A DNA stretch of 64,000 nt from Clostridia bacterium (lineage in GTDB: Bacteria; Bacillota; Clostridia; TANB77; CAG-508). Position numbers and translations under genes: made by a program. The stretch lies in the NCBI GenBank assembly GCA_900753245.1, contig CAADYJ010000080.1:1-64000 (forward strand), read 5' to 3'. Positions 1-9,507 of the stretch are shown here, piece by piece. Below the pieces are notes generated by a model. That model was not told where the DNA came from. It was given only the letters and a program-made list of their open reading frames with translations, and made no database searches. Every line of letters begins with the position of its first letter. Positions within the stretch are counted from its first letter, which is position 1.

Positions 1-1055
1 CCTGCCCAGTTATTACATCCGCCTCTTGCTCCATAACATTCTATTTTATATTTTCCTGTTTCGGGCACTGTATATTCTTGATAATCTCCCGTATAATTAA
101 AATTTGCTGTTAATCCGTTTTCTATTTTTTGGTAATCTTCATTATAGTATATTTTTATCCAAAAAACTCTCGCTTCTGTTGTCATTGCTCCTGGTGTTGG
201 TCCATGATCTTCACACACTTTTATATAATATTGATTTGAGACTGATGTTGTATTTAATTCTATTGTTTCTATCTCATCTTCATTTATATCTTTTTTATAG
301 CATGTTGTTAATCCTGTATTTTCAACACTTGTTTTTAAATTTTCGTCAAATATATTATTATTTTCATTAGTAGAACAAAGCCCTACTGTAAATGTATTTA
401 TACAATCTTTACTATTTGCTCCATAAAAAGTTCCTACTTCAATTTTATCTATTTTAGAAAAATCATATTTTTTTAATGATATCAGACCTCCATATCCATT
501 TGCCCAAGGTGCTTCTAATAAATATCCATCATAACTAGAAAATGAATCTATAGCATCTCTTTTAGCAGAAACATCTGTAAAGAAATCTTCAAATCCTAAT
601 TCTTCTAAATCTTCTCCTGCATTAAATTTTATATTTTTTACATAAGTTCTTTTAACGTTTTCCTCATTTTCTTCTATCTTAGTAATATTTCCATTCTTTT
701 CAACTTTATATTTATTTTTTGTCTCTTTAATTTCTACTATAAAATTTTCTTGAGAATCTTTGCTTACTGTCGATTCCTTATTTAATTTTTTTAGTTCATT
801 CTCAAATTTTTCGGTTGTTATTATTTCTCCACTTTCCATTTCTTCTTCTATCAAATTTGTATATGCTATTGATATTGATTCTTTTTCTAATGCAACTGTT
901 GTATTTTTTCTTGCCTCTACTGCCTTTTTTATTATCCCATCTTCGCCCATAAGTATATTTACACTTGTTCCTGCTAATATAATTAGTATTATTATAGTTG
1001 CAATTAAACTTATTAACGTTATTCCATTTGGATTTTTTCTATCTATTAAAAACAT
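1..1055 (-). CDS. Pilin-like N-terminus, glycine-rich C-terminal surface protein (partial)
   Basis: This gene runs off the left edge, so only the first 351 residues are present. The start ATG at 1055 follows a GAGGGGAT ribosome site. The N-terminus is a short basic leader, then NGITLISLIATIIIILILAG (residues 10-29), a hydrophobic helix preceded by a glycine. This resembles the class III prepilin signal found on many clostridial surface proteins (KGITLIALV type), with no glutamate at mature position 5. The middle (about 45-290) is a charged region I do not recognise. Just before the edge the sequence YTVPETGKYKIECYGARGG matches the opening of the glycine-rich domain common in Firmicutes surface proteins. 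It is probably processed by a prepilin peptidase and exposed outside the cell. The function is unknown. Confidence is high that it is a real gene and moderate for the pilin-like export route. Confidence 0.8.
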   Translation of the reverse strand, partial: MFLIDRKNPNGITLISLIATIIILIILAGTSVNILMGEDGIIKKAVEARKNTTVALEKESISIAYTNLIEEEMESGEIITTEKFENELKKLNKESTVSKDSQENFIVEIKETKNKYKVEKNGNITKIEENEENVKRTYVKNIKFNAGEDLEELGFEDFFTDVSAKRDAIDSFSSYDGYLLEAPWANGYGGLISLKKYDFSKIDKIEVGTFYGANSKDCINTFTVGLCSTNENNNIFDENLKTSVENTGLTTCYKKDINEDEIETIELNTTSVSNQYYIKVCEDHGPTPGAMTTEARVFWIKIYYNEDYQKIENGLTANFNYTGDYQEYTVPETGKYKIECYGARGGCNNWA

Positions 1056-1091
1056 ATTTTATCCCCTCTTTTGTGTTTTTTATTATTTTCA

Positions 1092-1120
1092 TTTATACCA
1101 TATAAAAAGGTATTTTTCAA
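1092..1120 (-). promoter_or_regulatory. Promoter of the pilin-like gene
   Basis: On the minus strand there is TTGAAA (1120-1115), a 17-bp spacer and TATAAA (1097-1092), a good vegetative-type promoter 36 bp upstream of the ATG at 1055. The spacer holds the inverted repeat ATACC/GGTAT, which could be an operator. Confidence 0.55.
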
Positions 1121-1131
1121 TAAAATTTAAA

Positions 1132-1165
1132 AGACATCTAAAATTTTTTATTATTTTAGATGTCT
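1132..1165 (-). terminator. Terminator after the SDR gene
   Basis: A perfect 13-bp stem (1132-1144 with 1153-1165) with an 8-nt loop is followed on the minus strand by a T-rich run. It begins 9 bp after the SDR stop codon. Confidence 0.8.
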
Positions 1166-1173
1166 TCTAGAAT

Positions 1174-1941
1174 TTATACTTTTTTTCTTTGCATATGGTA
1201 ACATACTTTAGTCGTTATTGAATCTGGAGATATTTTGCTTAATATTCTTGCTATTTTTATTTTAATACCAGGAATAATTAAAAATTTTCCTTTAAGTGTC
1301 TGTTTTATCGCATATTCAGCAACATATTCACTTGATATTCCTTTTAATGCAAATTTTACATTTGCTACTTTATTAAAGTTTGTATTTACTGGTCCTGGGC
1401 ATAATACACTGATTTTTACATTTGATTTGTCTTTTTTTAGTTCTTCTTGTATTGCTTGACTAAATCTTAACACATAATTCTTAGTTGCATAATATGTTGC
1501 CATTAGTGGTCCTGCCATAAAAGCTGCTATAGATGCTACATTTAGTATTTTTCCACTATCTCTTTCCACCATGTCTTTTAAAAATAATTTTGTTATTATA
1601 TGAACTGCTTTTATATTTGTATCTATCATCTGCATTTCTGTGTTCATATTTGTGTTTATCATTTTTCCGCATAAGCCAAATCCTGCATTATTAATTAATA
1701 AATCTATATATTTGTATTTTTCTTTTATTTCATTATATAAGTTTATACATTCTTCTTCTTTGCTTAAGTCGGCTATATATATTTCAACTTTATTATTTTT
1801 TTTTTCATTTAATTCTTTTTTTAGTTCTTCTAATTTTTCTTTATCTCTTGCTACTATAATTATGTCATAATTCAAATTGTTTAATGTTCGAGCCATGTCT
1901 CTTCCTATTCCAGAAGATGCTCCTGTAATTAATGCTATCAT
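1174..1941 (-). CDS. SDR-family NAD(P)-dependent oxidoreductase
   Basis: This is a classical short-chain dehydrogenase/reductase of 255 residues, the usual family length. The nucleotide-binding motif TGASSGIG is at 6-13 and NNAG at 84-87. The catalytic set is N109, S137, Y150 and K154, all present. The sequence resembles the DltE/YqjQ-like group of soluble SDRs, but the substrate cannot be read from the sequence. The start ATG has a weak AAAGGTGA site. It lies 59 bp after ftsH in the same direction and ends at a strong terminator, so it may be co-transcribed with ftsH. A hairpin lies between the two genes. The family call is very secure; the substrate is unknown. Confidence 0.93.
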   Translation of the reverse strand: MIALITGASSGIGRDMARTLNNLNYDIIIVARDKEKLEELKKELNEKKNNKVEIYIADLSKEEECINLYNEIKEKYKYIDLLINNAGFGLCGKMINTNMNTEMQMIDTNIKAVHIITKLFLKDMVERDSGKILNVASIAAFMAGPLMATYYATKNYVLRFSQAIQEELKKDKSNVKISVLCPGPVNTNFNKVANVKFALKGISSEYVAEYAIKQTLKGKFLIIPGIKIKIARILSKISPDSITTKVCYHMQRKKV

Positions 1942-1967
1942 ATTTTCACCTTTTTTATATATTATTT

Positions 1968-1996
1968 TGACGCATTAGGACATTCCCAATGCGTCA
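1968..1996 (-). repeat. Inverted repeat between ftsH and the SDR gene
   Basis: A 9-bp perfect stem (TGACGCATT at 1968-1976 with AATGCGTCA at 1988-1996) lies 5 bp past the ftsH stop. On the minus strand no T-tract follows, so it may be an RNA processing or stability hairpin rather than a full terminator. A T-run is present on the plus-strand side. Confidence 0.5.
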
Positions 1997-2000
1997 TTTT

Positions 2001-3803
2001 TTATTGATTAAATATTTCGTCAAATTCTTCGCCATCTATTTTTTCTTTTTCAAGTAAAACTCCTGCTACAGCATGTAGTTTATCAATATGTGTTCTTAAC
2101 AATTCTAAAGCAGTATTATATGCTTTATCAATTATTTTTTTTACTTCTTCATCAATAACACTTGCTGTTTCTTCTGAATATTCTTTAGCATGACCAAAGT
2201 CTCTTCCTAAGAATACTTCTTCTTGTCCAGAGCCTAACATTATAGCTCCAACTCTATCACTCATACCGTATTTTGTAACCATATTTCTTGCTATTTTTGT
2301 TGCTCTTTCTATATCGTTGCTTGCTCCTGTTGAAATATCGTTTAAAATTAATTGTTCTGCTACACGTCCCCCTAGTAATGACACAATTGTTTCTTCCATT
2401 TCAGATTTAGACATAAAGTTTTTGTCTTCTGTTGGACGATACATTGTATATCCTCCTGCCATTCCTCTAGGTACTATTGATATTTGATGAACTGGATCTT
2501 GTGTAGGTAAATATCTACTTACTACAGCATGACCTGCTTCATGATATGCTACTAATTTATTTTCTTTTTCACTTCTTACTCTTGTTCTTTTTTCTGGTCC
2601 CATTGTTACTTTTACCATTGCATCTTCAATTTCTTTCATGCCTATTTCTGGTAAATTTCTTCTTGCTGCAAGTAAAGCTGCTTCGTTTAATACGTTTTCT
2701 AGGTCTGCTCCTGCAAATCCTGATGTGTTTTTAGCAATTACTCTTAAGTCTACATCATCTGCTAATCTTTTCTTTCTACTGTGAACTTCTAGTATTTGTT
2801 CTCTTGCTTTTACGTCTGGTGCTCCTACTACTATTTGTCTATCAAATCTTCCTGCACGAAGTAATGCTTTATCTAGTACGTCTGGACGGTTTGTTGCAGC
2901 TAAAACTATAACTCCTTCATTTTCTGCAAATCCATCCATTTCAACCAATAATTGATTTAATGTTTGTTCTCTTTCATCATGTCCTCCACCAAGTCCTGCA
3001 CCTCTTTGACGTCCTACTGCATCTATTTCATCTATGAATATAATACATGGTGCTTTTCTTTTTGCTTCTTCAAATAAATCTCTAACTCTTGATGCACCAA
3101 CACCAACGAACATTTCTACGAAATCTGAACCACTTATAATAAAGAATGGTACTCCTGCTTCACCTGCTACTGCTTTTGCAAGTAATGTTTTACCTGTACC
3201 AGGTTGACCTACAAGTAATACTCCTTTTGGTATTCTTGCTCCCATTTCTGTGAATTTTCTAGGATTTTTTAAGAATTCTACTATTTCTTCTAATTCTTCT
3301 TTTTCTTCATCTACACCTGCAACATCTTTAAATGTTACCTTTGCTTTATCTTGTGGATTTATCATTTTTGCTCTATTTTTTCCAAATGTCATTGTTTTAT
3401 TTCCACCATTTTGGTTTCCACTCATTAGGAAGAACCAGAAGACAATAAATATAGCTAATATTCCAATTGGTGTAAGTAAACTTAATCCCATCATTAATAT
3501 AGATTCAGACTTTTCTGTTACTTTTACACTCTCTGTTTTCATTGATTCTTGTAAATTATCCATTAAACTTTCAATACTTGGTATATTTACTTCTTTTGGT
3601 GTATTATCGTTTTTTAATGTTACTTCTGCACTTGTTCCTTTAGAGTCTATTTCTATTTCTTTTACTTCTCCTGCTTCTATTTTAGCAACTAATTCAGAAT
3701 ATGCTAATTTATTGTTAGAATTATCTAATATTGATGTCACTACAACAATAAATATTACTAAAATAATTAGCCACATTGCTAATGTTTTTATACTATTTTT
3801 CAA
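2001..3803 (-). CDS. ftsH: ATP-dependent zinc metalloprotease FtsH
   Basis: This is a membrane-anchored AAA+ protease that degrades misfolded membrane proteins and regulatory proteins. It is 600 residues long, normal for the family. Transmembrane helices lie at about 8-25 and 103-126 with the small extracytoplasmic domain between. Walker A is GQPGTGKT (199-206), with Q where most members have P. Walker B is IIFIDEID (254-261), followed by the second region of homology, and the zinc site is HEAGH (421-425). The start is TTG at 3803, chosen because AGGAGG lies 9 nt upstream and no better in-frame start exists. It has its own promoter. The hpt gene that often sits between tilS and ftsH is absent here. 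Confidence 0.98.
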   Translation of the reverse strand: MKNSIKTLAMWLIILVIFIVVVTSILDNSNNKLAYSELVAKIEAGEVKEIEIDSKGTSAEVTLKNDNTPKEVNIPSIESLMDNLQESMKTESVKVTEKSESILMMGLSLLTPIGILAIFIVFWFFLMSGNQNGGNKTMTFGKNRAKMINPQDKAKVTFKDVAGVDEEKEELEEIVEFLKNPRKFTEMGARIPKGVLLVGQPGTGKTLLAKAVAGEAGVPFFIISGSDFVEMFVGVGASRVRDLFEEAKRKAPCIIFIDEIDAVGRQRGAGLGGGHDEREQTLNQLLVEMDGFAENEGVIVLAATNRPDVLDKALLRAGRFDRQIVVGAPDVKAREQILEVHSRKKRLADDVDLRVIAKNTSGFAGADLENVLNEAALLAARRNLPEIGMKEIEDAMVKVTMGPEKRTRVRSEKENKLVAYHEAGHAVVSRYLPTQDPVHQISIVPRGMAGGYTMYRPTEDKNFMSKSEMEETIVSLLGGRVAEQLILNDISTGASNDIERATKIARNMVTKYGMSDRVGAIMLGSGQEEVFLGRDFGHAKEYSEETASVIDEEVKKIIDKAYNTALELLRTHIDKLHAVAGVLLEKEKIDGEEFDEIFNQ

Positions 3804-3851
3804 TTTGTTTTTCCTCCTTTTGGATATAAGTTATAATTTCACTTTTCCTGA

Positions 3852-3880
3852 AATATAACATATGAATATTTTATTTGCAA
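3852..3880 (-). promoter_or_regulatory. Promoter of ftsH
   Basis: On the minus strand there is TTGCAA (3880-3875), a 17-bp spacer and TATATT (3857-3852), about 50 bp upstream of the TTG start of ftsH. Confidence 0.55.
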
Positions 3881-3952
3881 GTGTTTTTCATAAAGTTTTT
3901 TTGCTTCAATCCTTCTATTTTCAAGGTTTTCTTACGGAACTTTATAATTTAA

Positions 3953-4969
3953 CTACATAATTTTTTTGAAAAAAATTTTTCCTTTATTTACAACAATTTT
4001 TATGTTTTTATTTGGTGTTAAAAATTTATTTCCAATATTATTTTCGCATAATTTTACAATGTCTGAAATATGTATTTTTCCAATGTTTTGGTGATTTTTT
4101 AAAAGTCTATTAATAGTATATAGCACAAGCCTATTTTTTATTACTAATTCTTCTTCGTTAAACTTTCTCAAATCTAATATTATTTCTTCTTTGCCTTCTA
4201 ATGCTTTATTCCCTAGCTTTTCTTCTATTAATATTTTATTATATTCCATTTTAGTTTGATTTTGTATATACTCGTTTTCATTATAAGCAAGTTCTGATAG
4301 TCTATTTAACGTTACTATTATATTTGGATTAAACTTTTCTTGTATAAAAGGTATTAATTCATTTCTTATTTTATTTCTTGTATAAATATTTTCTTTATTA
4401 GTTTTATCTTGTCTTGGATCTAATTGTTCTTTACTACAATATTCTTCAATTTCGTTTCTTTCACATTTTATTAAAGGTCTTATATATTTATTTTCTCTTT
4501 TTATTTCTATTCCTTTTAATCCTGCTGTTCCACTTCCCCTAATTATATTCATAAGAACTGTTTCTGCATTGTCATTTGCATTATGTGCAGTTGCTATTTT
4601 GCTAGCTTTAGTTTTTTCTAATACTTCTTCAAAAAATGAATATCTAAGTTTTCTTCCAGCTTCTTCAGTTCCTATCTTCTGTTTTTTTGCAAGTTCTTCT
4701 ACTTTTTCTTTTTTTATATAACAAGGTATTTCTCTGTTTTCACAAAATTTTTGTACAAACTCTGTTTCTTCATCTGCTTCTTTTCTTATTCCGTGATTTA
4801 TATGTGCTACTACTATTTTGCAATCTATTTTTCTATTTTTATTTAAATTATATAGTGAATTTAATAAAGCCATAGAGTCTGGTCCTCCAGACACTCCTAT
4901 GACTATAGTATTTCCTTTTTCTATTAATTCATACTTTTTGATTGTATTTAGTACTTTATCTTCTAACAT
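3953..4969 (-). CDS. tilS: tRNA(Ile)-lysidine synthase TilS, short form
   Basis: This enzyme adds lysine to C34 of the CAU-anticodon tRNA(Ile), changing its reading from AUG to AUA. The ATP pyrophosphatase P-loop SGGPDS is at 27-32, and the N-terminal PP-loop domain continues to about residue 210. At 338 residues it is much shorter than the Bacillus enzyme. The substrate-binding middle part is present, but the C-terminal domain is cut to a short LTPNKNIKIVV-type strand at the end. Short forms are known, for example in Aquifex. The start ATG has AGAGG upstream. It lies 46 bp after dnaB and is probably transcribed with it. The identity is secure. Confidence 0.95.
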   Translation of the reverse strand: MLEDKVLNTIKKYELIEKGNTIVIGVSGGPDSMALLNSLYNLNKNRKIDCKIVVAHINHGIRKEADEETEFVQKFCENREIPCYIKKEKVEELAKKQKIGTEEAGRKLRYSFFEEVLEKTKASKIATAHNANDNAETVLMNIIRGSGTAGLKGIEIKRENKYIRPLIKCERNEIEEYCSKEQLDPRQDKTNKENIYTRNKIRNELIPFIQEKFNPNIIVTLNRLSELAYNENEYIQNQTKMEYNKILIEEKLGNKALEGKEEIILDLRKFNEEELVIKNRLVLYTINRLLKNHQNIGKIHISDIVKLCENNIGNKFLTPNKNIKIVVNKGKIFFKKIM

Positions 4970-4983
4970 TTTTACCTCTTATT

Positions 4984-5012
4984 GTGGCAAAAGGGTCACC
5001 CCTTTTTACCAC
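4984..5012 (-). repeat. Short imperfect palindrome between dnaB and tilS
   Basis: Arms GTGGCAAAAGGG (4984-4995) and its imperfect complement (4999-5012) enclose TCA. The element fills most of the 46-bp gap and would form a strong hairpin just before the tilS ribosome site. No T-tract follows on the minus strand, so it is not a typical terminator. Confidence 0.5.
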
Positions 5013-5015
5013 TTT

Positions 5016-6347
5016 TTACTCTCTATATTTTTCTATATTAGCAAATTTTGTGTAATTTCCAAGCCATAATAGCTCTACTGTTCCAGTTGAACCAGAACGA
5101 TGTTTTGCAAGTATTACTTCTGCTATATTTTTCTTTTCACTATCTTCGTTATAATAATCATCTCTATATAAAAACATAACAATATCAGCATCTTGTTCTA
5201 TAGCTCCAGACTCACGAAGGTCAGATAGCATAGGTCTATGGTCTGGACGTTGTTCAGGTGCTCTAGATAGCTGTGATAAAGCTATTACAGGTACATTTAT
5301 TTCTTTTGCTAATATTTTTAATGAACGACTTATCTCTGAAATTTCCTGTTCACGAGAAGAACCTCTTTTTCCACTTCCTTGTACTAATTGTAAATAGTCA
5401 ATAACTACTAATCCTATATTTTGTTCTAACTTTAGCTTTCTACATTTAGCACGTATCTCCATAATAGAAATGCCCGGCGTATCATCTATAAATATTTTTG
5501 ATTCTGAAAGAGTTCCAGATGCTTCTGCAAGTTTTCCCCAATCATCATCATCTATTTTTCCTGTTCTTACCTTGTTACTATCTACCATTGCTTCACTACA
5601 TAAAATACGATTTACCATCTGCTCTTTTGACATTTCTAAGCTAAATATTGCAACTGGTGTATTACCTCTAGTTGCAGCATATGATGCTATATTTAATGCA
5701 AAAGCAGATTTTCCCATAGCTGGTCTTGCAGCAACTAATATTAGGTCTGAATTATGAAGTCCTGCTGTTTTATAGTCCAAATCTGCAAAACCTGTAGGTA
5801 CCCCTGTTATGTGTTGTTTTTGATTATACAATTGCTCTAATTGTGTGAATGTATCTACAAGTACATCTTTTATAGATGCATATCCCTTTTGATTTCTAGA
5901 TTGTATTGTATCAAATATTCTCTTTTCTGCTTGGTCCATTAACATGTCTACTTCTTGAGTCTCATCATAACCTAATTTTATAATATCATTTGCTGTTTTT
6001 ATTAAATTTCTAAGTAATGATTTTTCTTCTACTATTTTTATGTATTTTTCGACATTAGCAGTTGTTGGTACTTTATCTGGTAATTCTGCTAAATATTCTA
6101 GTCCTCCTACTGCTTCTAGCTTTCCAAGAGATGAAAGTTCTGATTTTAGTGTAATAATATCTACTGGCTCTGCACGATTATATAAATTTAGTATTGCACC
6201 ATATATTGTTTTATTATCTTCTCTATAAAAATCTTCTTCTTTTAGTACTTCTATTGCAGATATAATTGCATCTTTGTCTGTAAGCATACTTCCTATAACT
6301 GCTTGTTCAGCTTCAGTATCATGTGGTGGCACTTTTCCTACTTCCAT
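5016..6347 (-). CDS. dnaB: Replicative DNA helicase DnaB
   Basis: This is the hexameric 5'-3' helicase of the replication fork (the Bacillus DnaC equivalent). The protein is 443 residues with an N-terminal primase-interacting domain (about 8-110), a linker helix and the RecA-like ATPase core. Walker A is ARPAMGKS (207-214), Walker B is VVIDY (314-318), and SQLSR (358-362) with a later arginine region completes the core. No intein is present. The start ATG at 6347 has GGGAG upstream. It lies 47 bp after rplI, the usual Firmicutes arrangement gdpP-rplI-dnaB, so it is part of that operon. The assignment is certain. Confidence 0.98.
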   Translation of the reverse strand: MEVGKVPPHDTEAEQAVIGSMLTDKDAIISAIEVLKEEDFYREDNKTIYGAILNLYNRAEPVDIITLKSELSSLGKLEAVGGLEYLAELPDKVPTTANVEKYIKIVEEKSLLRNLIKTANDIIKLGYDETQEVDMLMDQAEKRIFDTIQSRNQKGYASIKDVLVDTFTQLEQLYNQKQHITGVPTGFADLDYKTAGLHNSDLILVAARPAMGKSAFALNIASYAATRGNTPVAIFSLEMSKEQMVNRILCSEAMVDSNKVRTGKIDDDDWGKLAEASGTLSESKIFIDDTPGISIMEIRAKCRKLKLEQNIGLVVIDYLQLVQGSGKRGSSREQEISEISRSLKILAKEINVPVIALSQLSRAPEQRPDHRPMLSDLRESGAIEQDADIVMFLYRDDYYNEDSEKKNIAEVILAKHRSGSTGTVELLWLGNYTKFANIEKYRE

Positions 6348-6394
6348 AAAATTTCTCCCTTTTTTCTAAACTAAAATGATTCGTCCCTATTAGT

Positions 6395-6841
6395 TTAGTC
6401 AGCAATAATTTGGACTTTTAGTTTTCCTATAACTCCTTCATATAGTTTTATTTCTACAGTTAGTATTCCTAAGTTTTTTATTGTTTCTGCTAATATTATT
6501 TTTTTCTTATCTACTTCTATTTGATATTGTTTTTTTAAATTTTCGGCTATTTCTTTAGATGTAACTCCTCCAAATATTTTTCCGTTTTCTCCTGCTTTTA
6601 CTTTTATTACTAATGCTAAATCTTTTATTTTATTTGCTAACTTTGTAGCTTCTTCTTTTTCTACATCTTTTCTATATTGATTTGATTCTTGCTTTGCTTT
6701 TAAATTTCCTAAGTTTCCTGCATTTGCTTCTACTGCTAATTTTTTAGGAAATAAATAATTTCTAGCATAACCATCATTTGCATTTATTATCTGTTCTTTT
6801 TTTCCTACACCTTTAATATCTTGTAATAATATAACTTTCAT
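6395..6841 (-). CDS. rplI: 50S ribosomal protein L9
   Basis: This is the large-subunit protein that binds 23S rRNA near the L1 stalk. The 148-residue length and the N-terminal signature [18 protein letters not shown], with [12 protein letters not shown] at about 24-35, are typical. A long charged connecting helix follows (about 45-75), then the C-terminal domain with the conserved [13 protein letters not shown] (about 86-98). AAGGAGG lies 7 nt upstream of the ATG. It is upstream of dnaB in one transcription unit and has its own extended -10 promoter. Confidence 0.98.
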   Translation of the reverse strand: MKVILLQDIKGVGKKEQIINANDGYARNYLFPKKLAVEANAGNLGNLKAKQESNQYRKDVEKEEATKLANKIKDLALVIKVKAGENGKIFGGVTSKEIAENLKKQYQIEVDKKKIILAETIKNLGILTVEIKLYEGVIGKLKVQIIAD

Positions 6842-6866
6842 TTTATTTACCTCCTTAAGTAGTATG

Positions 6867-6875
6867 ATTATATCA
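6867..6875 (-). promoter_or_regulatory. Extended -10 promoter of rplI-dnaB
   Basis: TGATATAAT on the minus strand (6875-6867) is an extended -10 element 26 bp upstream of the rplI ATG. No convincing -35 box is seen at 16-18 bp. Confidence 0.5.
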
Positions 6876-6946
6876 CAATTTTACAGTAATAGGAATAGTT
6901 TTATCAACTTTTTAAAGTGTTTTTTTTATTTAACTAAATATAAAAG

Positions 6947-6983
6947 AATTACCCCAGAAGTACCAGGTACTTTTGGGGTAATT
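6947..6983 (-). terminator. Terminator after the UPF0132 gene
   Basis: An 18-bp stem (6947-6964 with 6966-6983) has a single G-U type mismatch and is followed on the minus strand by TTCTTTTATATT. It lies 14 bp past the stop codon at 6997 and separates that gene from rplI. Confidence 0.8.
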
Positions 6984-6996
6984 TAAAATTTAAAAA

Positions 6997-7317
6997 TTAT
7001 TTATTTAATGTTTTTTTAAATATGTTTCTTGTTAAATCACTTATAACTGGTAATTCATAATCTTCTTCTTTGTAAGCTTTTACCATACCAATTATTAATA
7101 ATACAGACATAAGTATACTAATTATACTTCCAATAAATCCTACATATGGGATATATCTTAATACTATTGATACTATAAGTCCACCTGCTGAAATTACTAT
7201 TGATTGACAAGCATTGAATTTTGTTCTGTCATCATTATCTTTAAGTGCTAATAATACAACTAGCCCTCCAACCCATCCAAATAGGTATGCAAGTAGTCCT
7301 CTTATTTTTTGCTCCAT
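6997..7317 (-). CDS. UPF0132/DUF4870-like small membrane protein
   Basis: This 106-residue integral membrane protein begins EQKIRGLLAYLFGWVGGLVVLLALKD, the typical opening of the UPF0132/DUF4870 family: a first helix, then a short charged loop with FNACQS. A second and third hydrophobic segment follow at about 41-56 and 60-80. The C-terminal 25 residues are cytoplasmic and charged. AAAGGAGGAG lies upstream of the ATG. It lies between gdpP and rplI, where many Firmicutes have no gene, and ends at its own terminator. No molecular function is known for the family. Confidence 0.8.
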   Translation of the reverse strand: MEQKIRGLLAYLFGWVGGLVVLLALKDNDDRTKFNACQSIVISAGGLIVSIVLRYIPYVGFIGSIISILMSVLLIIGMVKAYKEEDYELPVISDLTRNIFKKTLNK

Positions 7318-7398
7318 TTTTTTCTCCTCCTTTTATTTAATATATATTAATATTACATATATAATATTATTTAAACATATAATTTGTGTTTTGTCCAC

Positions 7399-9432
7399 TT
7401 AATTTGCTATTTCACTAAAATATTCATTTATTCTTATTATTAGTTCTTGTTTTACTTCTTCTATTGTCATTCCTTCTACTTGAGCTCCTGCAAGAGTTAT
7501 ATGTCCTCCACCTCCAAGTTTTTCTAAGATTAGTTGGACATTTATATCTCCTATCGAACGACCACTTATGCATATTTTATTTCCTAGGTTTCCTATAACA
7601 AATGACGCTGTAATATCACTTATTGTTAATAGTTCGTCTGCCGCTTTAGCACATATAACATTGCTGTTACTATCTGCTTTATCATATACAGATATTCCTA
7701 TTGTATCATTTGTTATTTCTGCATTAGCTACTATTTCTGATATTTTGTTGTATGTTTCTAAATCACTTTGGAACCATTTTTTTACTTTTATTATATCTAC
7801 TCCACATTTTCTTAAATATGCAGCTGCTTCAAATGTTCTTACTCCTGTTTTAAATGTAAAGTTTTTTGTGTCCATCATAATTCCTGCATACAATCCTTCT
7901 GTTTCTAATTGTGTTAAATTAATTTCATTTTCTGAATATTCTAATAGTTCAGTTACTAGTTCACAGGCAGATGATGCATATACTTCATGGAATGTAAGTA
8001 TAGAATTTTCTATAAAGTCTGTGCTTCTTCTATGATGATCTATAACAACAATTTTATTTGTTTTTTCTAATAATTCTGGTACTTCAACATATGTTGTTTT
8101 ATGTGTATCTACTACTACTAGTAAAGTTTCCTTTGTTATTATATTTATTGCTTTTTCTTTGTTTATAATTATATCTTTATATTCTTCTTCACTTTTGGCT
8201 GCTTCTATAAAATTGTCTACACTAAATCCTGATGTATTATTTACTACATAAGCTTGTCTTCCTATTGTTTTTGCTAATCTATAAATACCAAAACATGAAC
8301 CCATAGCGTCTATATCACTGTTTGTATGTCCCATTACAATTACTTGGTCTGCTTCTTGCATTAATTCTTCTAAAGCGTGTGCTACAATTCTTGCTTTTAC
8401 TTTTGTTCTTTTTTCTAATTCTTGAGTTCTTCCTCCAAAGAATGTATATTTTCCGTCTTTTCTAAGAACTGCTTGGTCTCCACCTCTACCTAATGCAATG
8501 TCTATAGTAGCTTGTGCTGATTTATATTTTTCGTAATTTGAATCTCCTTCAGTTGATATTGCAATACTTAATGTTGATTGTATTTTTCCTGGTATTGAAA
8601 TTTCTTTTATTTTGTCTAATATATTGAATTTTTCCTCTTCTAACTTTTCAATATATTTTTGCTCTAATATAATAATAAATGTATCTCTTTCAGATTTTAT
8701 TATTAATCCTTCAAATTCTGTTGCCCAGTCATATAAGTTTCTTTCTATTTGTGCAATTAACCCTGGTCTATCTTCGTCTGAAACCCTTTGCATTATTTCA
8801 TCATAATTGTCTATCATAATGATTCCAACACATAATTTAGAATCTTTATATTTTTTTTCTAATTCTACGTCTTTTGTTTCATCTATAAAGTAAAGGGTTG
8901 TCATATATTCGGTTTCTTTTTTCTTATCCTTTTCTTTAGATTTAACATATTCTCCTAATATTTTATAATTTTTGTCTCCTATTTTTATTTGCTTATATAT
9001 TAGTTCTTTTAGTTCTCTTTTATTTTCTTCGCTACTATTTTCTATTTCTAGTTTTATTTCTTTTACTATGTTATTTAAATAATTGTTTATATCAATGTTT
9101 GCAAATTCATGTATAAATTTTGAACTTTTCCAAATGATATTTCCATCTGTTTCTATTATTACTAATGGGAAAGGTGAATTAATTAGAGTACTTTTCGCAG
9201 CATTATCTACTGTCAAAGTTAAATCTTTAATATGTTCTGATAGTTCAGCTTTTCTTCTATTGTTTGTCCAGTATGCATACATAATTACTAAAACATATAA
9301 AATTATTGATGGTGTAATAAAGTTAATTTCATAACAGCATAATGCAATTAATAAAACAGCTATAATAACTAAATATATTTTTGTTTTTGATACTAACTTA
9401 TTAAATAATTTTCTATTTGTATTATTCGGCAT
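7399..9432 (-). CDS. gdpP: Cyclic-di-AMP phosphodiesterase GdpP
   Basis: This is a membrane-bound enzyme that hydrolyses c-di-AMP to pApA. At 677 residues it is close to the Bacillus protein. Two transmembrane helices at about 18-34 and 38-55 are followed by a degenerate PAS region (about 80-160). Next is a degenerate GGDEF domain (about 200-320) and the DHH phosphoesterase domain with HTNSDID (369-375), VDTH (441-444) and DHH (465-467). The C-terminal DHHA1 domain carries LGGGGHITLAG (639-649). All manganese ligands expected of an active DHH site are visible. It is the first gene before the UPF0132-rplI-dnaB group, the conserved Firmicutes order. Its own promoter lies 35 bp upstream. Confidence 0.96.
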   Translation of the reverse strand: MPNNTNRKLFNKLVSKTKIYLVIIAVLLIALCCYEINFITPSIILYVLVIMYAYWTNNRRKAELSEHIKDLTLTVDNAAKSTLINSPFPLVIIETDGNIIWKSSKFIHEFANIDINNYLNNIVKEIKLEIENSSEENKRELKELIYKQIKIGDKNYKILGEYVKSKEKDKKKETEYMTTLYFIDETKDVELEKKYKDSKLCVGIIMIDNYDEIMQRVSDEDRPGLIAQIERNLYDWATEFEGLIIKSERDTFIIILEQKYIEKLEEEKFNILDKIKEISIPGKIQSTLSIAISTEGDSNYEKYKSAQATIDIALGRGGDQAVLRKDGKYTFFGGRTQELEKRTKVKARIVAHALEELMQEADQVIVMGHTNSDIDAMGSCFGIYRLAKTIGRQAYVVNNTSGFSVDNFIEAAKSEEEYKDIIINKEKAINIITKETLLVVVDTHKTTYVEVPELLEKTNKIVVIDHHRRSTDFIENSILTFHEVYASSACELVTELLEYSENEINLTQLETEGLYAGIMMDTKNFTFKTGVRTFEAAAYLRKCGVDIIKVKKWFQSDLETYNKISEIVANAEITNDTIGISVYDKADSNSNVICAKAADELLTISDITASFVIGNLGNKICISGRSIGDINVQLILEKLGGGGHITLAGAQVEGMTIEEVKQELIIRINEYFSEIAN

Positions 9433-9466
9433 AAATATCTCCCTTTTTTATTTGAATACTTTATCT

Positions 9467-9495
9467 ATTTTACTATTTTTACCCTATTTTGTCAA
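9467..9495 (-). promoter_or_regulatory. Promoter of gdpP
   Basis: On the minus strand there is TTGACA (9495-9490), a 17-bp spacer and TAAAAT (9472-9467). It sits in the 75-bp gap between the amidohydrolase stop and the gdpP ATG. Confidence 0.6.
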
Positions 9496-9507
9496 ATTTA
9501 ACGCCTC

